Assembly: GCF_018449575.1 (NCBI RefSeq)
Contig: NZ_JAAVUT010000012.1
Coordinates: 62,001 to 126,000 of the forward strand
From: Sodalis sp. dw_96
GTDB taxonomy: Bacteria; Pseudomonadota; Gammaproteobacteria; Enterobacterales; Enterobacteriaceae
Length of the DNA stretch: 64,000 nt
Direction: 5' to 3'
Under the pieces are notes generated by a model. The model had not been told where the DNA came from. It ran no database searches and saw only the letters and a program-made list of their open reading frames with translations. The translations under genes and the position numbers were made by a program. The first letter of the stretch is position 1. Every line of letters starts with the position of its first letter. Shown here piece after piece: positions 39,589-47,564 of the stretch.

Positions 39589-40106
39589 GTTATAACTTCA
39601 GAAACATGATTGTCGTTTTAGCATAATATATACTCCTGGGTTAAGATGCTGCTATACTATTTTAGTCTTAGATGAACTTTATTACGTCGATCAATATATA
39701 AACCTTAAATACAAACTTTTTTGTGCCGGGGTTCGTCAGTAAATAATAAAAATAAAAAATGCTAATGCAACCATTCCTTAAAGAATTTAGATGTCAATGG
39801 TTAGGTCGTCAATCATAACGCGGATCATAATTAATTTGCCTATTACGTCAAAGGCCAGCAGAATGCTTTTTGTTAAGGGCGACAATTTCGCTTATATTTG
39901 TCCCTGACAGTCCTACATATTTCTTTGCCATTAGATCATTTATAGCGGATTACTTTTCCTTCCTTATCCTGATTCTTAAAATTAGGATGTGCTTTTATGT
40001 TATCCTGACAGCCATATCGATTTTTCAAATTTAGGGAATGTGTCTTGTTGATAAACACGGTTAAATAATGGACGCAGTTAAATAACAATGGAGTTCTTAA
40101 AGGATT
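39589..40106. other. A+T-rich intergenic region upstream of the PAAR gene
   Basis: About 518 bases with no supported gene. It is strongly A+T-rich and breaks the otherwise tight spacing of the locus. It may hold a promoter for the PAAR gene or the eroded edge of an effector cassette. I saw no terminator with a good T-run and no protein-like frame. Confidence 0.5.
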
Positions 40107-40403
40107 ATGGCAAGAGCATTGGTATGCCTGGGTGATAAAACCAGTTTCGGGGAAGTGGTATCCGCAACCGCCACAGGGTATGAGGGAGATAAACCCATTG
40201 CGCAGAGCGGTGATAAGGCTACATGCAGTAAGTGCAACGGAGACTATCCAATAATTGCCTCAGCGGTTGGCTGGGGTGAGACGCAGCCTTATGCCGCCAC
40301 CGGCGACCGGGTGGCCTGCGATTGCTCAGACCACTATGTATTTGGGTCTGCCTCACAGTACACCATTACCGGCGCGGGTTCTGCGCAATCTGGCACGCAG
40401 TGA
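40107..40403 (+). CDS. PAAR-domain T6SS spike-tip protein
   Basis: PAAR proteins form the sharp tip on VgrG and can recruit or be fused to effectors. The 98-aa protein opens MARALVCLGDKTSFGEVVSA and has alternating short beta repeats with G-D turns (QSGDKATCSKC, ATGDRVACDC) and Cys residues at motif positions typical for PAAR zinc binding. It consists of the PAAR domain only. The start follows AAAGGATT. Downstream in the same frame, beyond the TGA, lies a stretch that may be the remnant of an effector extension. Confidence 0.82.
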   Translation: MARALVCLGDKTSFGEVVSATATGYEGDKPIAQSGDKATCSKCNGDYPIIASAVGWGETQPYAATGDRVACDCSDHYVFGSASQYTITGAGSAQSGTQ

Positions 40404-40691
40404 GGGCTGTCAGCATCCTCAAGGTTCTTTTTACGATAGCAGAGGTTCTTCACGAGTTTCCAGGCTGGACTGGATGATGCTGGCTGTGCTATGGGACTCG
40501 GGAAACGCATTAAGCGTCACGATAATATCGATGATTATGTGGCCGGGATTACCTTATGGGGAAAGCTGATGCATGGTTTGAAAAGGTCGGCTGTCATAAG
40601 GTACTGGCGTGGGGTTGAAAAATCAATTTACGATAAGGGATTTTTGTGTAAAAACTTTAGGAGAATTGGTTTTTATACTAATATCTTGATT

Positions 40692-41103
40692 ATGAAACAC
40701 CACTTTATTGCCGTATCGCTGATTTTTTGTGGCGGCTTGCTCTTCGAGCAAGATAGATTTTAAACCAGCGGAAATTTACTTGCGTAGTGCAAAACTTAAT
40801 CAATATTACTTCGGTATAGTATGAGCAAACTTTCGTAATAGTGGTGAGTTCTTGTTTTTATTATAGAAAAACACAGGTGTAAAGATAACTCCCCTCGATT
40901 TAGGTTTATATTCTGAACCAGATTTTCAAAATTTCTTTAATACGGATAAATTCGAGAGGTGTGAATATCATGACTATGTTTTGGTTAAAGGTATGCCACG
41001 CAAACGTGGAAATGTGAAAGTAGTGGTTATCGTGCTTACACCACAAAATATGTATACATGGGCTGGATATTTTATAAAAAATTATATCATAAAAATAGAA
41101 TAA
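40692..41103 (+). pseudogene. Decayed small lipoprotein gene (possible orphan immunity gene)
   Basis: The frame opens MKHHFIAVSLIF at 40692 behind AGGAG, then runs off-frame at a six-T run (40723-40728). One T fewer continues it as VAACSSSKIDF, a proper lipobox with Cys. From there one frame runs to TAA at 41101, broken only by TGA at 40822 and TAG at 40864, and ends with a protein-like stretch (DLGLYSEPDFQNFF, VKVVVIVLTPQNMYTWAG). Repaired, it is a lipoprotein of about 137 residues. Position after a PAAR gene suggests a periplasmic immunity protein of a lost effector. The T-run change could be a sequencing artefact, but the two stops could not both be. Confidence 0.7.
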
Positions 41104-41414
41104 TAATCTGTAGCCAAGTTTTATGTGCTTAGTCATATATAAACCTGACCGTTGGTATTCGGTCATAAATTTATCATGCATTTGTATATATCTCTTTTTG
41201 AATCTGACGTCCCCCATTTCAGGCTAATGAAAGAAAAGTTGCTTTTACACGAAATACCATCAGTTAATTAAGGAAGGGTCATGGCAGTAATCCTATCGCC
41301 ATAATCTCCTCCGAGTGGTTCTCAGATGGATTGTGCATCGTCGTGTATAGTTTCATTGTGTCTGTGGATATGCGGTAATCGCAAGTAAGCCCAGCGTTAA
41401 TATAGGATGATAAG
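41104..41414. other. A+T-rich gap upstream of the unknown T6SS membrane-protein gene
   Basis: About 310 bases without a supported gene. A short stretch near 41287-41385 reads in one frame as NPIAIISSEWFSDGLCIVVYS, which could be another eroded coding fragment, but it is too short to assign. Confidence 0.4.
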
Positions 41415-42584
41415 ATGGCATGGAACAATCTTGCCTTAACCGATTCAAAGATTCCTGCTTCACCAGTGATATGGCTTTGGGGAGGATTATTAGGCATAAT
41501 AACTATGATTTGTCTGGCGGGACACTTTTTCTCGCCAAAGGGATGGACTGAACAAAGCGGTCCTATTTTTTGGTTGTATGCGTTCGGTCTGTTGGTATTA
41601 ATATGGGCGGGGGCGTTTGGTTTAAAACTACTGTTATATGATAAACAGATTGGCCAATATAATCTGACTAAAGTAATAAATAATCATGCATTAGCATCTC
41701 GACAAAGCTGGGCAAACCGATATCTAATGGTCATTGACAGCACAGTATATCTACCTGAAGAATTGACCACATCTTGTATTGTCAATTCTGAAAATTCATT
41801 GGAACTTCGATATGGTCAAGTCATAAAGTTTACACAATTTTCGGATTTAACGATGCGAAAAATAATCTCTTTATTGTTTTTTTCAGTCTCATATGCATTA
41901 AAAAATTTACCTCATTCACTCAATTTTAACATTACTGTCGTTTCTTCTGAGAAAAAATATGATGCTGAGCTGCTTGACGCCATCCATTCTAACTGGATTG
42001 ACATAAGGGGTGATGAATTGGATATACTCTCCATTAATATTTTCAGGACGCTTTCCCAAACAATCCTGAATGACTGGATAAAGTCTACTGATGAAATTGT
42101 AAATATATTGCTTGTGCTTCAGTTTCCCGCAACTAAAAATTACTCAGAGTTGGCGGCAATATTTATTCTCGTTTCTGACGATTGGTCGGATCATCATCAA
42201 TTGTCAGGTAAGGCGCGGGTATATCGCACTATGGACGCTAACAGCGATGACTTCCCAGAAAAATATGCAGTTATGCTTGCTCTACAAACTGAGTCCAGAA
42301 TGGCTAATCAAACTTGGCTAACAGGCAGTAAAAGTAATGAAGTAAAAATCTCGATGCTTAACGAGCATAAAAAATATAAAGCAGACTTTATGCCGGAAGT
42401 TATTAAAGATTTTGAAAGGTTTGTTGGAAAAACAGGGCCATTAGGGGGGTGGATCGCGTTAGGTATAGCAGCTGATATTGCTTATTATCGGAATGAGAAT
42501 CAGATAGTGGTCGGAAGATGGGAAGAACAGTGGGTCGCTAATACGATTCATTCTTCAGGGACGGAGTGTAAGGATGCTGGCTAA
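41415..42584 (+). CDS. Unknown two-helix membrane protein inside the T6SS locus
   Basis: I do not recognise this 389-aa protein. Two hydrophobic helices (about 17-39 and 50-72) separated by a short loop leave about 310 residues on one side, probably cytoplasmic, with no motif I can name. It starts behind AGGATGATAAG, overlaps the tssM start by 11 bp, and shares the A+T-rich composition of the effector cassette rather than the G+C content of most of tssM. The overlap and topology suggest an accessory of the TssLM membrane complex; that is inference. A similar-sized membrane protein sits before tssM in some enterobacterial T6SS loci. Confidence 0.75.
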   Translation: MAWNNLALTDSKIPASPVIWLWGGLLGIITMICLAGHFFSPKGWTEQSGPIFWLYAFGLLVLIWAGAFGLKLLLYDKQIGQYNLTKVINNHALASRQSWANRYLMVIDSTVYLPEELTTSCIVNSENSLELRYGQVIKFTQFSDLTMRKIISLLFFSVSYALKNLPHSLNFNITVVSSEKKYDAELLDAIHSNWIDIRGDELDILSINIFRTLSQTILNDWIKSTDEIVNILLVLQFPATKNYSELAAIFILVSDDWSDHHQLSGKARVYRTMDANSDDFPEKYAVMLALQTESRMANQTWLTGSKSNEVKISMLNEHKKYKADFMPEVIKDFERFVGKTGPLGGWIALGIAADIAYYRNENQIVVGRWEEQWVANTIHSSGTECKDAG

Positions 42585-45500
42585 CCCATGGAAATTTTTA
42601 GGTTATAGTCTTTTTTTTGTTGCTGTAGCTGCTGGAGTTTGGTTACTCATTGAGCACTTCGGCGATAGTCTAGGGATAGTCGGCCGAGCACGTAAGTTAG
42701 CCCTGTGGCTGATTGTTCTGGCCCTAATGCTTCTAGCCCGCTTACTGTCAATCATGGCCCCTCTGTACTTAATTAAGAAGCAGCAACATGCTGCAGAAAA
42801 AGCGGGAGCATTTCCCAATCAAGAAAAGCGGCTTGCTCAATTAAAAGCCCAAGAAAATGCTCTTCGTCCTGCAATTGAATACCTCCTCCTGCGCCATGGC
42901 CCTTTTTGGCGTCACAAGATTCGTATCATGCTGGTTATCGGCGAGCCTGAACAAGTCGAGGCCATCACACCCGGTCTCACATCCCGTCACTGGATGGAAG
43001 GCAATCGTACCCTATTGCTGTGGGGCGGCAGCGTGCAGGCCGATCTGGATGAAGGCTTGCTTGCCCGGCTTCGTGCACTGCGTCGGCGTCGTCCGCTGGA
43101 TGGCGTTGTCTGGGCGCTAACCGAGTCCCAAAGCGTGCAGCCGGCGCACATGGATAAAGGCCTTCGTCAGCTCCAGCGGCAGGGACAGCGGTTAGGTTGG
43201 CAGGCACCCCTATATTTGTGGCAGATGTGCGCCAGTGCCTGGCCGCAGGAGGATCGCCAGAGTGCCCCGGTGGGATGCCTGTTGCCGCCAGCCTGTGCCC
43301 CTGAATGCTTATCCGCCCGTTTGCAAGATCTGGTTGCGCCGCTGCGCCGCCAGGGCATGAACCAGGTGCTGGCCGCCAACGGGCATGATTTCCTGCTGCG
43401 CCTGTCACAGTACTTGGAGCAGTGCGGTATAACACACTGGCAGCAAGTACTGACTCCGTTGTGGCGAGACTTTTCTGCCATTCTGTCGCTGCGCGGCCTG
43501 ATGTTCAGCCTGCCGGTCAATGAACAAGAGGCCGGGGCGGAACACTGTTGGTTGCCGGACCCGGCATGGCAAGGCATCTTGAACGATAGAATGGCCCGCG
43601 GTCGCCGCGTCGGTTTCCCATGGGAGCAAAGCGCTTCTTGCGCGGTGCTGGGGTTGGCCCTGCTGTGGGGGTGCGGCAGCGTGCTCTCTTATTTCTCCAA
43701 CCGCGGTCAGATGGCCACGGTTCGGCAGCAACTGACGGCATTGAAGGTAAACGCTCCGCAAAGCGAACAATTGAAGGCGCTTCGTCAGCTTGGCAGTGAA
43801 CTGGGGCGGTTGAAGTACCTTTCCGCGCACGGCGCGCCCTGGTATCAACGTTTTGGATTAAATCAAAACGATATGCTGCTGGCCGCCTTATGGCCGCACT
43901 ACGGCGCCATTAATAATCGCCTTGTCCGTGACGTCGCCGCAAAGCAGCTGCACAGACAGCTCAGTGCGCTGGTTGCCTTGCCGCCGGACAGCCCACAACG
44001 TACCAAGCTAACACATATCGGCTACGACCAGCTCAAAGCTTACCTGATGCTGTCTTATCCGGAAAAAGCCGATGCGGCCTTTTTGACCCGTGTTCTCAGT
44101 GAAAATGAACCAGCCCGCGCCGGGGTCGATCTTGGGTTGTGGCAAAGTCTTGCGCCGGGGCTATGGGGTTTTTATACCGGGAATCTGGCTGGACATACGG
44201 AGTGGCGTATCGCACCCGATATGGAATTGGTGGCGCGGGTACGTCGGCTGTTGTTGGCGCAAATAGGGCAGCGCAACGCCGAGGCGGCGCTTTATCAGAA
44301 AGTGTTGCGGTCGGCGGCGAACAGTTACGCGGACCTGGGTCTGATGAACATGGTGGGGGATACGGATGCCCATGGATTGTTCAGCTCCACCGAAGTGGTG
44401 CCGGGGATATTTACCCGTCAAGCCTGGGAGGAGCAGGTACAAAATGCCGTAGATGAGGCCGTTGCTTCACGTCGTGAGGAAATTGACTGGGTGCTCAGCG
44501 ACAGTAAACAGCCGGTTGCGGCCGAGGTGTCACCGGAAGCGCTTAAAGCTCGCCTAATCGAACGTTACTTTACTGATTTCAGCGGTGCCTGGCTTAATTT
44601 TCTCAATAGTCTGCGATGGAACCACGCTAAAAATCTATCGGATGTGGCCGATCAGTTCACCTTGATGGCCGATGTGCGTCAGTCCCCGCTGATTGCGCTG
44701 ATGAACACCCTCAGCTTCCAGGGACAGACCGGTCAACGGGGGGAGGCATTGTCCGATTCGCTGGTGAAGTCCATGCAAAGTCTGATGCATAAAGACACCC
44801 TGCCCGTCATTGACCAGCGCCCCGCGGGGTCAACGGGTCCGCTGGACAGCACCTTCGGCCCGCTGTTGGCAATGATGGGGAAGGGAAATCAGGCGGGTGT
44901 GATGACCGGCGACAGCTCGCTCAGCCTGCAAACTTTTCTCACCCGTATCACCAGGGTGCGCCTCAAGCTGCAGCAGGTGGCGAACGCCAATGACCCGCAG
45001 GAAATGACCCAGCTACTGGCACAGACGGTGTTTCAAGGCAAAAGCATTGATCTGACCGACACCCAGGAATACGGCAGCCTGCTCGCCGCCAGCCTGGGGG
45101 AAGAGTGGAGCGGTTTTGGCCGGGCGATGTTCGTCCAGCCGCTGACCCAGGCGTGGCAAAGGGTACTGCAGCCTTCCGCCGCCAGTCTGAACGTTCAATG
45201 GCGAAAGTCGATAGTGGATAACTGGAATCAGGCTTTCACCGGGCGCTACCCGTTTGCGGACACGCGCGGCGACGCATCTTTGCCGATGCTGGGGCAGTTT
45301 GTTCGCGCTGAATCCGGACGTATCGAACAGTTCCTGACACGTCAGTTAGGAGGTGTGCTGCACAAAGAGGGCAACCGCTGGGTGCCGGACAAGGTGAACA
45401 GCCAGGGACTGAGGTTTAACCCTTCCTTCCTTCAGGCGATGAATCAACTCAGTCAGCTCGCCGACATTTTATACAGCGACGGCGGTATGGGCATGCATTT

Positions 45501-45945
45501 CGATTTGATGGCGAAGCCGGTGCGCCATGTGGTGGAGACCACCTTCAATCTTGACGGGCAGAAGCTTAGATACTTTAACCAGCAGGAAAGCTGGCAGAAT
45601 TTTCAATGGCCCGGTACGTCGGACAAACCCGGCGTGATGCTGAGCTGGATCAGTGTGAATGCCGGCCCGCGTCTGTTTGCTGATGAACAGGGCAACTGGG
45701 GACTTATCCGCCTGCTGGAGCAAGCCAAGGTCACGACGCTGGATGACGGCGAAACCCTCTACCGTCTGGTCTTGACCGCCCCGGATGCCTTACCGCTAAC
45801 CTGGAATTTGCGCAGCGAGCTGGCCGAAGGGCCGCTGGCGATGCTGAAGCTGAGGGGCTTTTCGATGCCGACGCGAATATTTGATGTGGACGCCGGGGGC
45901 AACGCAACATCATTGGATGCCTTCGCTTTGAGGGAGAATGAGTGA
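42574..45945 (+). CDS. tssM: T6SS inner-membrane protein TssM (IcmF family)
   Basis: TssM is the large core of the TssJLM trans-envelope complex. The 1123-aa protein has two N-terminal membrane helices (about 8-29, 43-66), a cytoplasmic domain, a third helix (about 351-371), and a long periplasmic part with the ImcF-related and C-terminal DUF1215-like regions (WRIAPDMELVARVRRLL, FMQPLTQAW-type segment, WPGTSDKPGVMLSW). The usual cytoplasmic Walker A motif is not visible: the expected site reads VIGEPEQVEA. Some TssM proteins naturally lack it. The first about 100 codons are A+T-rich like the upstream gene. The stop overlaps tssA by 4 bp. Confidence 0.94.
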   Translation: MLANPWKFLGYSLFFVAVAAGVWLLIEHFGDSLGIVGRARKLALWLIVLALMLLARLLSIMAPLYLIKKQQHAAEKAGAFPNQEKRLAQLKAQENALRPAIEYLLLRHGPFWRHKIRIMLVIGEPEQVEAITPGLTSRHWMEGNRTLLLWGGSVQADLDEGLLARLRALRRRRPLDGVVWALTESQSVQPAHMDKGLRQLQRQGQRLGWQAPLYLWQMCASAWPQEDRQSAPVGCLLPPACAPECLSARLQDLVAPLRRQGMNQVLAANGHDFLLRLSQYLEQCGITHWQQVLTPLWRDFSAILSLRGLMFSLPVNEQEAGAEHCWLPDPAWQGILNDRMARGRRVGFPWEQSASCAVLGLALLWGCGSVLSYFSNRGQMATVRQQLTALKVNAPQSEQLKALRQLGSELGRLKYLSAHGAPWYQRFGLNQNDMLLAALWPHYGAINNRLVRDVAAKQLHRQLSALVALPPDSPQRTKLTHIGYDQLKAYLMLSYPEKADAAFLTRVLSENEPARAGVDLGLWQSLAPGLWGFYTGNLAGHTEWRIAPDMELVARVRRLLLAQIGQRNAEAALYQKVLRSAANSYADLGLMNMVGDTDAHGLFSSTEVVPGIFTRQAWEEQVQNAVDEAVASRREEIDWVLSDSKQPVAAEVSPEALKARLIERYFTDFSGAWLNFLNSLRWNHAKNLSDVADQFTLMADVRQSPLIALMNTLSFQGQTGQRGEALSDSLVKSMQSLMHKDTLPVIDQRPAGSTGPLDSTFGPLLAMMGKGNQAGVMTGDSSLSLQTFLTRITRVRLKLQQVANANDPQEMTQLLAQTVFQGKSIDLTDTQEYGSLLAASLGEEWSGFGRAMFVQPLTQAWQRVLQPSAASLNVQWRKSIVDNWNQAFTGRYPFADTRGDASLPMLGQFVRAESGRIEQFLTRQLGGVLHKEGNRWVPDKVNSQGLRFNPSFLQAMNQLSQLADILYSDGGMGMHFDLMAKPVRHVVETTFNLDGQKLRYFNQQESWQNFQWPGTSDKPGVMLSWISVNAGPRLFADEQGNWGLIRLLEQAKVTTLDDGETLYRLVLTAPDALPLTWNLRSELAEGPLAMLKLRGFSMPTRIFDVDAGGNATSLDAFALRENE

Positions 45946-47534
45946 TGTTGCAAACATTAATCAGCACCTGTCTGGCGGAACGGGATGCGTCTGAATTGGC
46001 CCGCGGGCAAATTAACCTGTGGGAAAAGTGGTTGTTGCCTGTCTCTACGGATAACCCGGTAGGAGATGACCCGGCTTATGCCGATGATTTCCAGCGCATG
46101 CGCGAAGAGGTCAATAAAACCACCGGGGCGGATACCGGCCTCATCTGCCGGTTGGCCGAGACATTGTTGACGACCACCTGCAAGGATGCCCGCGTTGCCA
46201 CCTATTATCTGTGGGCGCGCCTGCATCGTGACGGTGAGGCCGGTCTGGCTGATGGCTTGACGCTGCTGGCCGGGTTGGTTGAACGTTTTGGCGAACGGTT
46301 GCTGCCGACACGTCCCAACAGTCGCCGAGTGGCGCTGGAATGGCTGGCGGGTAGCAAAATCTTGGACAGTCTTGCACGCTATCCGGAAGTGGTGAAGACA
46401 GAACTGGTACGCATCGTGGCGGCATCGGCGCTGCTGGAGCAAACTTTCGGCTCATGGCCCGAGCTTGACCGGCCTGCATGGGATGCGTTGTACGACGCAC
46501 TGGAATTGCGTCTGGCCCAATCGGGCGGGCTTGAGGCGGTAGTGCCGCAACACAGCGCCGCGGATGGCGCGAGACTATTGTCACCTTCCGCCCGGGAGGG
46601 TCAGGGCTTGGGGCAAATCCAGTCGGGCCGCGATTTGTTGGAGCAGGGCAAAGCACTTTCATGCTACCTACGCGAACAGCCGCAGGGCTGGCTGGCAAGC
46701 CACCGTTTGATGAAGTGCCTGCGCTGGGATACGGTGCATCTGTTACCTCGGCAGGAGGCGGCGGGCAATACCCGTCTGGCCGCCCCGCGCGGTGACTACC
46801 GCGCCCAGCTCAAACGGCTCTATCTTCAACAGAGCTGGAGCGAACTGCTGGATCAGGTTGAGCGAATGTATGCAGAAGGTGTTAACCACTTCTGGTTGGA
46901 TTTGCAGTGGTATGCCTGCCAGGCATTAAGCAAGCAAGGACAGCCGTTCGCCGGTTGGGCGGATATCGTCAAGCAAGACCTGGGGATGTTGCTGACGCGT
47001 CTGCCCGGATTGGAAAATCTGAGCTGGAACGACGGCACGCCATTTGCCGACGATGTGACGCGTGGCTGGATAGCCCAGCAGGTTAGCGGTAATCCTGAGC
47101 TTTGGACCTCCGTACCGTCAGTGACAGCCTCGGAAGACGAAAATGACATTCTTGCTCTGGAAAGCGAGGCCCTGGCACAGGCCGACAGCGACGGAGTGGA
47201 CGCCGCATTGGCTTGGCTGGCGGCCCGACCCGGTATTCAGACGGTCCGACAGCGCTGGTTATTGCGCTTATTGATGGCGAGGGTAACCGAGCAGTACGGC
47301 AAAAATGACCTGGCTTTGCACCTGCTGGATGAGCTCGACAGGACTCCCGGCGGTTTGCCCTTAGCTGATTGGGAGCCGGGACTGAGTTTTGAGGTCAAGG
47401 CGCGATTACTGAAGCTACTAAGACTCAAAGCTCAGCGCAATGATGCCGACAAGACGGCGCTGGCGCTGCGTATGGATGCCCTTCTGTCTGGTCTGGTGTC
47501 CATCGATCCGGTGCGGGCCGCCATCCTTTGTTGA
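45942..47534 (+). CDS. tssA: T6SS assembly protein TssA (ImpA_N domain)
   Basis: TssA organises baseplate docking and coordinated tube/sheath polymerisation. The 530-aa protein starts with an ImpA_N domain (CRLAETLLTTTCKDARVATYYLWARLHRDGEAGLADGLTLLAGL..RFGERLLPTRPNSRRVALEWL) and has a C-terminal helical domain (TVRQRWLLRLLMARV...LDELDRTPGGLPLADWEPGL) typical of long TssA proteins. It starts at overlapping ATGATG codons at the tssM stop, behind AGGGAGA. Confidence 0.92.
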   Translation: MMLQTLISTCLAERDASELARGQINLWEKWLLPVSTDNPVGDDPAYADDFQRMREEVNKTTGADTGLICRLAETLLTTTCKDARVATYYLWARLHRDGEAGLADGLTLLAGLVERFGERLLPTRPNSRRVALEWLAGSKILDSLARYPEVVKTELVRIVAASALLEQTFGSWPELDRPAWDALYDALELRLAQSGGLEAVVPQHSAADGARLLSPSAREGQGLGQIQSGRDLLEQGKALSCYLREQPQGWLASHRLMKCLRWDTVHLLPRQEAAGNTRLAAPRGDYRAQLKRLYLQQSWSELLDQVERMYAEGVNHFWLDLQWYACQALSKQGQPFAGWADIVKQDLGMLLTRLPGLENLSWNDGTPFADDVTRGWIAQQVSGNPELWTSVPSVTASEDENDILALESEALAQADSDGVDAALAWLAARPGIQTVRQRWLLRLLMARVTEQYGKNDLALHLLDELDRTPGGLPLADWEPGLSFEVKARLLKLLRLKAQRNDADKTALALRMDALLSGLVSIDPVRAAILC

Positions 47535-47564
47535 TGGTGACCTTTCTAATGAGAATTTTTCCCC

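Noticed and set aside
40906-41217. 103-codon frame on the minus strand in the A+T-rich gap
   Set aside because: It is antisense to the decayed lipoprotein gene, which explains the open frame better; its composition (Ile/Phe/Tyr/Lys-rich) is that of A+T-rich DNA.
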